Below, piece by piece: positions 5,746 through 12,479 of a DNA stretch of 13,494 bases. Position numbers and translations under genes: made by a program. The stretch lies in NCBI GenBank assembly GCA_021807465.1, contig JAKBCX010000012.1, forward strand, positions 1 to 13,494, read 5' to 3'. Numbering within the stretch: the first letter of the stretch is position 1; each line of letters begins with the position of its first letter. Under the pieces are notes generated by a model that worked only from the letters and a program-made list of their open reading frames with translations, was not told the origin of the DNA and ran no database searches. The stretch is from Pseudomonadota bacterium (GTDB taxonomy: Bacteria; Pseudomonadota; Alphaproteobacteria; Acetobacterales; Acetobacteraceae).

Positions 5746-6994
5746 AGATATTATCGAAGCGGAGCCGATCGATCTGCTGGATTCCATGCGGGTGCCGCAA
5801 CTGCGCTCGATGCTCATGGAACATCTCTCAGACCGTTTCATGCGGCAGATCGCGTTTAATCTGTTTCAGCGCATGCGGCATTCGGTGCAGCTTCTTTCGT
5901 GCATCAACAATGTTATTTCGCATGAAGCCGCGATGTCCGCCCTGCCAGAAGTAATGCTGGCCGGCATTTCGGAACTGGCGCCACTGCGCGGGCGCATGCT
6001 GCTGGCGATTGATGGCGATTTGATCGGCGCGATGGTGGATGCAATGTGCGGCGCCACCGCGTCGCACCCGTTTGAGCGTTACGAACTTTCCGCGCTGGAG
6101 ACGCGCGTTGGCAAACAGATGATCGACCTCGCCTTGGAGACGATCATGGAAACGCTAAGCCCGCTGGTGCCGCTTAACCTGAAGCCCATAGCGTATGAGA
6201 ACGCCACCGGAATGCTGGCCATTGCCGATGGCCAGGATTGGATGATTGCCGTCACCGGCATTTTCGAAACCACGCTTGGCTCGGGCACCATAAAATTGAT
6301 TGCCCCTTATGCCGGGTTTGAGCCGCTGGAGGTGAAGGTGGCCACCCAATCTGGCCTGTTGGGCGGGCGAGGGCCAGATGCGGGGTGGACCAGCGCGATT
6401 GAGAGCTTGACCGATACGACGCCGGTGGAAATACGTTTCGAACTGGCGCGGGCGGTAGTGCCGCTTGCTTTGTTCGATATGTTGCAGCCAGGCGACATCT
6501 TGCCCTTCACGCTAGAGCCTGAAGCAATTGCAGTATCCGGCGACGTTGACTTGTTTCTTGCTGATTACGGCCAGGCGGACGGATATGTCTGTTGCCGTGT
6601 GAAAACGGTTCCGGAAGGAGATATGGATATGATGGAACAGAAAGAACGCAGCGCCACGGAGCGCTTGGTGGAGCCGGAACGGGTTGAGCTGGAGCGCATA
6701 CAGGCGCAGCCGCGCGGTGCTGCCGCCATAAGCGCGCGCAATGTGCTGGACCGCGTGCAGGTGGCGCTGACCGTGGAGCTAGGCCGCACGCAAATTGCGG
6801 TGAAGGATTTACGCGCATTGCGCCACGGGCAGATTATATCGCTCGACCAGATGGTAGGCGAGCCGTTAGCGATTTTCGCCAATGGGCAGAGGTTGGCCTT
6901 TGGCGAAGTGGTTGCCGTGGCGAATGACCGTTACGGCGTGCGCGTAACGGGGCTGGCTGAGGAAACCGAGGCGGAGAGCGGAGGCGTGGGATGA
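5738..6994 (+). CDS. FliM-FliN fusion, flagellar motor switch protein with two SpoA domains
   Basis: This 418-residue protein covers two C-ring components. Residues about 15-205 form a FliM middle (CheC-like) domain with the LxxMxxHLSDRFxRQ and LKPLRG-like (APLRGRMLLAIDGDLIGAMVD) blocks. Residues about 225-290 form the FliM C-terminal SpoA domain. A charged linker (about 291-333) leads to a second SpoA domain (about 335-406: VLDRVQVALTVELGR, ISLDQMVGEPLAIFANG, RLAFGEVVAV, RYGVRVT), which is a textbook FliN. FliM is usually about 330 residues and FliN 110-140. The FliM N-terminus is short: the usual CheY-binding EIDALL segment is absent, or reduced to AEPIDLLD at 8-15. The GGXG loop that contacts FliG reads CGAT at 104-107. 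No separate fliN is present in the window. The start overlaps fliK by 8 bases; the stop overlaps fliQ by 4. FliY (one SpoA domain) does not fit. Confidence 0.9.
   Translation: MLEDIIEAEPIDLLDSMRVPQLRSMLMEHLSDRFMRQIAFNLFQRMRHSVQLLSCINNVISHEAAMSALPEVMLAGISELAPLRGRMLLAIDGDLIGAMVDAMCGATASHPFERYELSALETRVGKQMIDLALETIMETLSPLVPLNLKPIAYENATGMLAIADGQDWMIAVTGIFETTLGSGTIKLIAPYAGFEPLEVKVATQSGLLGGRGPDAGWTSAIESLTDTTPVEIRFELARAVVPLALFDMLQPGDILPFTLEPEAIAVSGDVDLFLADYGQADGYVCCRVKTVPEGDMDMMEQKERSATERLVEPERVELERIQAQPRGAAAISARNVLDRVQVALTVELGRTQIAVKDLRALRHGQIISLDQMVGEPLAIFANGQRLAFGEVVAVANDRYGVRVTGLAEETEAESGGVG
6613..6631 (+). promoter_or_regulatory. Internal ribosome binding site and start for free FliN
   Basis: GGAAGGAG (6613-6620) is a near-perfect Shine-Dalgarno sequence inside the fusion gene. 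It is followed by in-frame ATGs at 6623, 6629 and 6632; the spacing to 6629 is 8 bases, which is optimal. The codons after it are A-rich, typical of real translation starts and unlike the GC-rich surroundings. It lies precisely in the linker between the FliM SpoA domain and the FliN part. Confidence 0.65.
6629..6994 (+). CDS. fliN: Predicted free FliN from internal start within the fliM-fliN fusion
   Basis: Translation from the internal ATG (residue 298 of the fusion) would give a 121-residue protein, the normal size of a FliN. It has a charged N-terminal helix (about 2-25) and one SpoA domain (about 38-109). FliN normally outnumbers FliM about three to one in the C ring and also recruits FliH. 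A fusion alone would fix the ratio at one to one, so a second, shorter product solves a stoichiometry problem. Type III secretion SctQ proteins (YscQ, SpaO, SsaQ) are known to be made this way, with an internally initiated C-terminal SpoA product. The internal site is directly visible; production of the short protein is inferred. Confidence 0.6.
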   Translation: MMEQKERSATERLVEPERVELERIQAQPRGAAAISARNVLDRVQVALTVELGRTQIAVKDLRALRHGQIISLDQMVGEPLAIFANGQRLAFGEVVAVANDRYGVRVTGLAEETEAESGGVG

Positions 6995-7254
6995 GCCATG
7001 GCAGCCTCTCCGCAGGGGCTTGGCTTGCCTTTGCGCAGCTTGCCGGGCCGGTGCTGCTGGCCATGCTGATAATTGGCCTGGGCACAGGTGTATTGCAAAC
7101 TGCCACGCAAATTCGTGAAGCATCCGTTCCATTTGTGCTCAAGCTGGGTGGCATTGCCATGCTTACCATCGCCGCCGGGCATTTCATGGTTGGCGGGGTA
7201 GAGCGCTACGCGGCCAATCTATTCAACGCCATACCGGTGCTTGTGCATGGCTGA
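6991..7254 (+). CDS. fliQ: Flagellar export gate protein FliQ
   Basis: FliQ is a small inner-membrane part of the FliPQR export gate. The 87-residue product matches the family length (89 in E. coli) and has two membrane helices, at about 15-37 and 48-70. Between them lies the conserved QTATQIREASVPFVLKL stretch, equivalent to QAATQINEMTLSFIPK in E. coli. The start ATG overlaps the stop of the fliM-fliN fusion (ATGA), and its 3' end overlaps flhA by 8 bases. Its usual partners fliP and fliR are not in the window, so the gate genes are split in this genome. Confidence 0.93.
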   Translation: MSHGSLSAGAWLAFAQLAGPVLLAMLIIGLGTGVLQTATQIREASVPFVLKLGGIAMLTIAAGHFMVGGVERYAANLFNAIPVLVHG

Positions 7255-9337
7255 CGCAATTGCCTTGCCGCGCGCGGGCGGCTTCTCTCTTACCCAGCTT
7301 TCGGGGCCTTTTGTTGTATTGCTGGTATTGGTCATGCTGGTGGTACCGCTGCCGCCCGCAGCCATTTCATTTCTGTTCGCGTTGAATATCTCGGCTGGCC
7401 TCGTCATTCTGGGCGCCTCGCTCTACATTCCCTCGCCGGCGGAATTTTCTTCCTTTCCATCGGTTTTGCTTGCAACAACCCTTATGCGCCTGGCGCTTAA
7501 CGTGGCCACCGCGCGTGCCATTTTGCTGTATGGCTATAGCGGACCCGGCGCGGCGGGGCACGTTATCGAATCCTTCGGCCAGTTCGCGGTGGGCGGCAAT
7601 TACGTCGTTGGCGGCATCATATTTCTTATCCTTATCATCATCAATTTTGTGGTGGTGACAAAGGGTGCCAGCCGTGTCGCGGAAGTGTCTGCGCGCTTCA
7701 TGCTCGACTCCTTGCCTGGGCGCCAAATGGCGATCGATGCCGAGATCAACGCCGGCATACTCTCGCCCCAGGCGGCGGAGCGGCGGCGCGAGATGTTGCG
7801 GCGCGAGGCGGATTTTTTCGGAGCGATGGACGGCGCCAGCAAGTTTGTGCGCGGCGACGTGGTGGCGGCGATGATTATCCTCGCCGTAAACATGATAGGC
7901 GGGCTTATCATCGGCACGCTGCAATATGGGCTGCCTCTAGCCGATGCGGCGCGCACTTACACGCTGCTCACGGTGGGCGATGGCTTGGCGGCGCAGATTC
8001 CCTCGCTCACCATTTCCGTCGCGGCGGGATTGGTGGTTACGCGTGTTGCCACGGGTGAGGATATTGGCCAGCAGATCAAATCACAGCTTGCCCAATATCC
8101 GCAGGCTCTGGCCATTGCCGCTGCTATCACAGCCGCTATCGGGCTGGTGCCGCAAATGGCGCATATTCCCTTCCTGCTGCTGGCTGCCGCGCTTGGCACG
8201 GCAAGCTGGCGCCTTGTGCGCGCCGCGCGGCAAGAGGCCTTGCCCGATGCTACGAAGGCGCAGCCAGCGCCGGGCAATGAGGTGAAGGCGGACTCGCTTG
8301 GCGATGTTACGGGCGTCGATCCCTTGGGCATGAGTATCGGATTTGGACTTGCACCTTTGGTAGGGCAGGGCGAAGGCAAGCTGCTCAACCGCCTTACCGC
8401 CGTGCGGCAACGTTACGGGCGTGCGATGGGGTTTTTAGTGCCCGCCGTGCATGTGCGCGATTCGTCAGACCTGCCCGCGCATGGCTACCGCTTCACGTTG
8501 CGTGGCGCGCCCATTGGCGGTGGCGAGGCTTGGCCCGGCCAATGGCTGGCGCTGGAAGGGCCGATGGTGATGGAGAGGCTGAGCGTCGGCCGGCCGGTGA
8601 AAGACCCCGCGTTTGGCCAGGCGGCGGTTTGGATTCCGCAAGGTGCCATCCCGGCGGCGGAAGAGCTTGGCTATACGGTGGTGGACGCTCCCTCGGCAAT
8701 CGCCACGCATTTTGCGGAAACGCTGAAGCGTTACGGTGCCGATTTGCTCGGGCGTCCGCAAGTGGAGGGGTTGCTCACGCGCCTGGCTGAAACCACGCCG
8801 CGCCTGGCTGAAGATTTGCGGTCCAATCTGTCTGTGGGCGTTGTACGCCAGGTGTTGCAAGGGCTGCTGGCGGAGGAAGTGCCGATCCGCGACTTTGAGC
8901 GTATTGCCGAGGCTTTGGTGGAGGCTGCCGATGGTGGGGTTAAGGATGCGGAGCGTTTGCTCGCCGTGGTGCGGCTGCGGTTGGGCCGTTTTATCGTCAG
9001 CCAGATTATGGGCAGCGATCCATCCTTTCGCGTTGCTGTTCTGCCGCCGAAACTGGAAGAGCTTATTTCCAAATCTTTGCGTACAGCGAAGGAGAATGCA
9101 ATCGGTGCAGAGGTGGAGGCGGAAGCCGCGCAACATCTGCGTGAAGTAGCCGGCGCGGCGGCGCGTGCTATGCGTTCACGCGGCATAAAGCCCGTGCTGA
9201 TTGTGCCGGCCACCCTGCGCCGCGCCGTGGCACGGGTCGCCGCTGGGGTTCTTCCGGTGGTGGCGCTAGAGGAAATACCCGACAGCGTGGCATTGCAAGT
9301 GGTGCATAACACAGAGCCAGGCGCTGCCAATGGCTGA
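7247..9337 (+). CDS. flhA: Flagellar export gate protein FlhA
   Basis: FlhA is the large export-gate subunit that couples ion flow to protein export and docks substrate-chaperone complexes. The 696-residue protein has the expected length. About eight membrane helices fill residues 18-322. The FHIPEP-family loop is clear: KGASRVAEVSARFMLDSLPG (about 139-158), then RQMAIDAEINAG, and ADFFGAMDGASKFVRGD (about 188-204). A linker leads into the soluble C-terminal nonameric ring domain (about 345-690). The ATG at 7247 is chosen (MADAIALPRAGGF). It overlaps the fliQ stop by 8 bases as ATGGCTGA; a TTG two codons earlier is less likely. The same ATGGCTGA overlap recurs at its own 3' end with the sigma factor gene. 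Confidence 0.96.
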   Translation: MADAIALPRAGGFSLTQLSGPFVVLLVLVMLVVPLPPAAISFLFALNISAGLVILGASLYIPSPAEFSSFPSVLLATTLMRLALNVATARAILLYGYSGPGAAGHVIESFGQFAVGGNYVVGGIIFLILIIINFVVVTKGASRVAEVSARFMLDSLPGRQMAIDAEINAGILSPQAAERRREMLRREADFFGAMDGASKFVRGDVVAAMIILAVNMIGGLIIGTLQYGLPLADAARTYTLLTVGDGLAAQIPSLTISVAAGLVVTRVATGEDIGQQIKSQLAQYPQALAIAAAITAAIGLVPQMAHIPFLLLAAALGTASWRLVRAARQEALPDATKAQPAPGNEVKADSLGDVTGVDPLGMSIGFGLAPLVGQGEGKLLNRLTAVRQRYGRAMGFLVPAVHVRDSSDLPAHGYRFTLRGAPIGGGEAWPGQWLALEGPMVMERLSVGRPVKDPAFGQAAVWIPQGAIPAAEELGYTVVDAPSAIATHFAETLKRYGADLLGRPQVEGLLTRLAETTPRLAEDLRSNLSVGVVRQVLQGLLAEEVPIRDFERIAEALVEAADGGVKDAERLLAVVRLRLGRFIVSQIMGSDPSFRVAVLPPKLEELISKSLRTAKENAIGAEVEAEAAQHLREVAGAAARAMRSRGIKPVLIVPATLRRAVARVAAGVLPVVALEEIPDSVALQVVHNTEPGAANG

Positions 9338-9893
9338 CATCGCCATCACCGATGACCGTACCCTAACCGCTCTCTATGGCGGCTGGATCAAGCGCATGGC
9401 GCTGCTGCTGCGGTCACGCATGCCTTGGGCGGAGCTGGATGAATTGCTGCAATGGGGCGCCATTGGCATGATGGAGGCAATGCAGCGCTTTGACGCCAGC
9501 CATGGCGTTACCTTCCAGGCCTTCGCGGCGCGGCGCATCCGCGGCGCGATGATCGATGGGTTGCGCCGTGAAGGTTCGCGCCGCCGGGGTGAGACCATGT
9601 TTGACGCCGATGACGTGGAACATGCGGCGCTGGAAAACGGAACGGCGCCGCAAGACCCGCTTAGCCTGCTGACGAGCGCGAATAACCGAGACCTGCTGAT
9701 TGCCGCGCTGAAGACCTTGCCCAAGCTGGAATACCAGATTCTTGCCATGCATTTTTATGACGAACTGAACAACCGGGAAATCGCGGCGATTCTCGATATG
9801 TCTGAAGGCTATGCCTCACGCCTGCGCAAACGCGCGCTAGAGAGCCTCGCCATCACCATCAACGCTGCTCACAAGGGAAATATGGTATTATGA
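9330..9893 (+). CDS. fliA: FliA-type sigma factor lacking region 3
   Basis: This would direct RNA polymerase to late flagellar promoters. The 187-residue protein has region 2 at about 12-82 (ELDELLQWGAIGMMEAMQRFD, then FQAFAARRIRGAMIDGLRR, matching the FliA pattern FxxYAxxRIRGAMLDELR) and region 4 at about 122-175, with the helix-turn-helix NREIAAILDMSEGYASRLRKRA. Region 3 is missing: only a 35-40-residue basic then acidic linker (about 83-120) joins them. E. coli FliA is 239 residues. Motility sigma assignment rests on region 2 and on position between flhA and motA, where many bacteria keep fliA nearby. No anti-sigma FlgM is visible here. It overlaps flhA by 8 bases and motA by 4. A general sigma-70-family regulator of another class is the alternative. 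Confidence 0.82.
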   Translation: MADIAITDDRTLTALYGGWIKRMALLLRSRMPWAELDELLQWGAIGMMEAMQRFDASHGVTFQAFAARRIRGAMIDGLRREGSRRRGETMFDADDVEHAALENGTAPQDPLSLLTSANNRDLLIAALKTLPKLEYQILAMHFYDELNNREIAAILDMSEGYASRLRKRALESLAITINAAHKGNMVL

Positions 9894-10690
9894 CCAGCCT
9901 GCTTGGCGTCTTGTTCGGGGTTCTCAGTATTATCTGTGGCGCGTTCTTTGACCATGTGCCGCTTTCTTCGCTCCTGAATCTTACAGCCTTTGTCATTGTG
10001 CTATGCGGCTCCTTTGCTGCGGGGATGGTGCATTTTGGAGCCGGGTCTCTCGTCAACGGGCTTAAATCGGTGGTATGGCTCGTCAAGCCACCCAGGACAG
10101 ACCTGCATAAATTCATTAACCAAGTGGCGGAATGGTCCACGCTGGCGCGCAGCCAGGGCACGCTGGCGCTGGAGAATGTGCTCCCCGAGGTTGAGGATCC
10201 ATTTCAGCGCCAGGGCCTGCAAATGATCGTCGATAATACCTCGCCGGAAGATTTCGGAGCCATTCTTGGCGTGATGGAGGATAAAATCGGCCGCACACAG
10301 AGTATGGCGGGTGAGGTGTGGGAGGCGTTGGGCGGCTATTCTCCGACGATCGGCGTTATGGGTGCCGTGATGGGGTTGATCCATGTGATGATGCGGCTCG
10401 ACCATCCATCGGAGTTGGGGGAGGGCATTGCCACTGCCTTTATCGCCACTGTCTATGGTGTGGGCTTTGCCAATCTTATTGCATTGCCGATGGGGGCGAA
10501 GCTCAAACAACTGGCCAAGGAATTGGAGCGCGAGCGCCACGTCGTCATCCAGGGCTTTATGCTGCTGGCAGAGGGTAAGCCGGGCATCGTCATCAGGCAA
10601 AATCTCCAAAGTTTTCTGGAAGACAAGAAGCAGAAAGCCAAGGATGGAGGCGATGAAGCGCTGGATGCCGCCACGCAGCCGGCTGAATGA
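9890..10690 (+). CDS. motA: Flagellar stator protein MotA (MotC/PomA-like)
   Basis: MotA surrounds MotB to form the ion-conducting stator. The 266-residue protein has four membrane helices, at about 4-20, 30-50, 152-168 and 181-200. A large cytoplasmic loop (about 60-148) carries R87 and E95, the charged pair that meets the FliG torque helix, in the pattern LARSQGTLALE. The two functional prolines are P152 and P200. At the TM3 position where sodium-type PomA has Thr158, this protein has Ala (about 159), which favours proton coupling. Its sequence resembles the MotC/PomA branch more than enteric MotA. The ATG overlaps the sigma factor stop as ATGA, and motB follows at once. Confidence 0.93.
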   Translation: MTSLLGVLFGVLSIICGAFFDHVPLSSLLNLTAFVIVLCGSFAAGMVHFGAGSLVNGLKSVVWLVKPPRTDLHKFINQVAEWSTLARSQGTLALENVLPEVEDPFQRQGLQMIVDNTSPEDFGAILGVMEDKIGRTQSMAGEVWEALGGYSPTIGVMGAVMGLIHVMMRLDHPSELGEGIATAFIATVYGVGFANLIALPMGAKLKQLAKELERERHVVIQGFMLLAEGKPGIVIRQNLQSFLEDKKQKAKDGGDEALDAATQPAE

Positions 10691-10704
10691 GAAGGAACCA
10701 AGCT

Positions 10705-11565
10705 ATGCCATCACATCCTGGTTTTCCCGGGCGCAAGAAGCACCATGAAAAACACCCTAACCATGAGCGCTGGATTATTTCCTATGCTGACCTTTTAACC
10801 TTGCTTCTTGCTACATTCGTTGTTCTTTACGCCTCGTCCACTCGCAACAAGCATAAGGAAGACGCGATCGCCATGTCTTTCATTCAGGCCTTCCACGGCA
10901 CACCGCCTGCTATTCTCACGGCCAAGCCAACAGGGTCTCAAGGCGTGTTGCAGCACCAACCTTCGCCCATCCCCAAGCCGGTAGAGGCGCCTGGCTCCAA
11001 ATTACCGCACGATGTGGCGCAGCAAGTGGCACAATCGATGAAGGCGTTGCAGGAATTGCAGCTCAGGCTAGGGCAGCTTTTCCAGCCGCTTATAGATAAG
11101 CACGAAGTTACCATTACCAACGCGCCGCTAACGCTTACAATTCAGCTCGATGCTTCTGTGCTGTTTCCATCAGGCGAAGCCGCGCTGAAGCCCGAGGCCG
11201 TGGTGCTGTTCAAGCAAGTAGCGGAAGGACTTCTGAAACTGCCGCCGGATTTCAAAATCGTAGTGCAGGGCTATACCGATAATCAACCCATTAACACGCC
11301 GCAATTCCCTTCCAACTGGTCACTTTCTGCCGAACGTTCTGTTTCTGTTATACAATTATTGGCCGCGTCGGGCGTGCCGGGCGGGCAGATGGCGGCGGAA
11401 GGATTTGGCGAATTCGCCCCTGTGGCCAGCAATGCCACCGATGCCGGGCGCGCGCAAAACCGGCGCGTGCTGGTCGTGGTGCATGCGCCCGCGCCGGGCG
11501 AAGTCAGTGATGTGCTGCCGCCCTCCTTGCCGGTTGCACAACCGGCGGCAACGGCGGAGCATTAG
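10705..11565 (+). CDS. motB: Flagellar stator protein MotB (MotD-like)
   Basis: MotB anchors the stator to peptidoglycan and carries the ion-binding aspartate. A basic, His-rich cytoplasmic N-terminus (1-21) precedes one membrane helix (about 23-43, WIISYADLLTLLLATFVVLYASS in layout). D29 is the ion-carrying residue, and the YAD context is the proton type rather than the PomB FGD type. A periplasmic linker follows. An OmpA-like peptidoglycan-binding domain spans about 140-250, with GYTDNQPI, NWSLSAERS and GRAQNRRV. ATG at 10705 is preferred: AAGGA lies 8 bases upstream. The earlier in-frame ATG at 10687 overlaps the motA stop and would add six residues. A 7-bp GC hairpin (11529-11546) sits just before the stop. 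Confidence 0.93.
   Translation: MPSHPGFPGRKKHHEKHPNHERWIISYADLLTLLLATFVVLYASSTRNKHKEDAIAMSFIQAFHGTPPAILTAKPTGSQGVLQHQPSPIPKPVEAPGSKLPHDVAQQVAQSMKALQELQLRLGQLFQPLIDKHEVTITNAPLTLTIQLDASVLFPSGEAALKPEAVVLFKQVAEGLLKLPPDFKIVVQGYTDNQPINTPQFPSNWSLSAERSVSVIQLLAASGVPGGQMAAEGFGEFAPVASNATDAGRAQNRRVLVVVHAPAPGEVSDVLPPSLPVAQPAATAEH
11529..11546. repeat. Short GC-rich inverted repeat at the 3' end of motB
   Basis: GCCGGTT (11529-11535) and AACCGGC (11540-11546) pair around a 4-base loop, 16 bases before the motB stop codon. No T-run follows, so it is unlikely to terminate. It may affect mRNA stability or downstream expression of orf84-fliH-fliI. Confidence 0.5.
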
Positions 11566-11574
11566 GAGCGTGAT

Positions 11575-11829
11575 ATGGCAAAATCTGGAAAACCTCGTCA
11601 AATTCTCAACCCTTTCATGCTTACACTGGCGGTCGCGGCAGGTTGGGCGGCGCTGCACGAGCCGCAGATTTTTACCATAGCCAGCGCCGGGGTATGGGTT
11701 TGCGGCGCCATCACCATGGGGCTTCTCGCCCGCGCGGCGCTGGCGTTGTTTGCCCCGCTGCTGAATGTTCTTGGCGTGCTCTTCTCCCGTGCCTTGAAGG
11801 GCATGCGCTACGATGGTGTTGAGCCGTGA
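11575..11829 (+). CDS. Small membrane protein of unknown function (84 residues)
   Basis: I do not recognise this family. The protein has a basic N-terminus (MAKSGKPRQ), a first apolar segment at about 13-27, and a long apolar region at about 33-71 that could be one or two further helices. It ends in a short polar tail (SRALKGMRYDGVEP). It is very likely a real gene: AGGAG lies 6 bases before the ATG and overlaps the motB stop, and its own stop overlaps the fliH GTG as GTGA. Its place between the stator genes and the export ATPase genes suggests a flagellar role at the inner membrane, for instance in stator or export-gate assembly. It does not show the single-helix-plus-cytoplasmic-domain layout of FliO or the periplasmic coiled coil of MotE. 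The function is open. Confidence 0.8.
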   Translation: MAKSGKPRQILNPFMLTLAVAAGWAALHEPQIFTIASAGVWVCGAITMGLLARAALALFAPLLNVLGVLFSRALKGMRYDGVEP

Positions 11830-12479
11830 GCTTCGTCACCCTCTCCCGCACCAAGGCTTTCGTGCAGAGTGTATTGTCGCAAGACGCTGCGGAAATTGCC
11901 GCGCAGGAGGCCGAGATTTCAAGGCGCGCCCGCCAGGAGGTGGCCAAATTGCGCGAGGCGGCGGAAGCCGAAGCGCACGCGGCGGGCGTGGCCGCGGCGG
12001 AGGCCGCCATGGCGCCGCGCATTGCCGCGCTGGAAGCATCCATCGCCGTGTTGCAAGAGGCTTGCGCGCAGCTTGCCGCGCCACTGGCGGGCAAGGAGCG
12101 CGATTTGGCCGCGCTGGCGGTGGAGTTGGCCTATGTGCTCGCCAGCCATATTTGCCTGGGCGCGGAGGGCGGCACGGAAGCCGCGCTGCACGGGCTGGTG
12201 GGCAAGCTGCTGGATGAGGCGGCGGCTGAGCGCGGGGCGCACCAGCTTGTGCGGCTGCGCCTCAACCCGGCCGCGCTGTTGCAGCTAAAAGGCCGCATTG
12301 CGCCGGATGCCGCCGAACTCGTCGCGGATGAAAAAATCGCGCCAGGAGGCGCAATGGTAGAAATTGTTACGAAAGAAGGTGACCCGGTGGACAAGGTGGA
12401 GTGGGACGCCACGCTTCACGGGCGCCTTACCGCCATGCGTGTGGCCTTGGGCTTGCCCGGCGAGGAAGCGGCGCCGTGA
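11826..12479 (+). CDS. fliH: Flagellar export ATPase regulator FliH
   Basis: FliH binds the ATPase FliI, holds it inactive until needed and tethers it to FliN at the C ring. The 217-residue protein has a long Ala/Glu-rich helical coiled-coil region (about 18-105), as in FliH and V/F-ATPase stalk subunits, and a C-terminal FliH domain (about 105-205). The latter contains LRLNPAALLQLKG and the conserved IAPGGAMVEIVTKEGDPVDKVEWDATLHGRL block. The Trp residues that E. coli FliH uses near its N-terminus to contact FliN and FlhA are absent; the N-terminus here is MSFVTLSRTKAF. The GTG start overlaps the upstream stop (GTGA), and the stop overlaps the fliI GTG in the same way. Alanine and glutamate content makes the N-terminal half low in information, so identity rests on the C-terminal domain and on fliI next door. 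Confidence 0.87.
   Translation: MSFVTLSRTKAFVQSVLSQDAAEIAAQEAEISRRARQEVAKLREAAEAEAHAAGVAAAEAAMAPRIAALEASIAVLQEACAQLAAPLAGKERDLAALAVELAYVLASHICLGAEGGTEAALHGLVGKLLDEAAAERGAHQLVRLRLNPAALLQLKGRIAPDAAELVADEKIAPGGAMVEIVTKEGDPVDKVEWDATLHGRLTAMRVALGLPGEEAAP

Noticed and set aside
5014..5841. 275-codon open frame on the minus strand
   Set aside because: It lies opposite fliK and the start of fliM-fliN. The composition is Arg/Ala/Leu/Cys-rich and typical of an antisense shadow of low-complexity fliK.
5738..6994. Reading the fusion protein as FliY or as a type III injectisome SctQ
   Set aside because: FliY has one SpoA domain, not two. Neighbouring FliE, FliG, FliK, MotA and MotB are flagellar-specific, so an injectisome locus is excluded.
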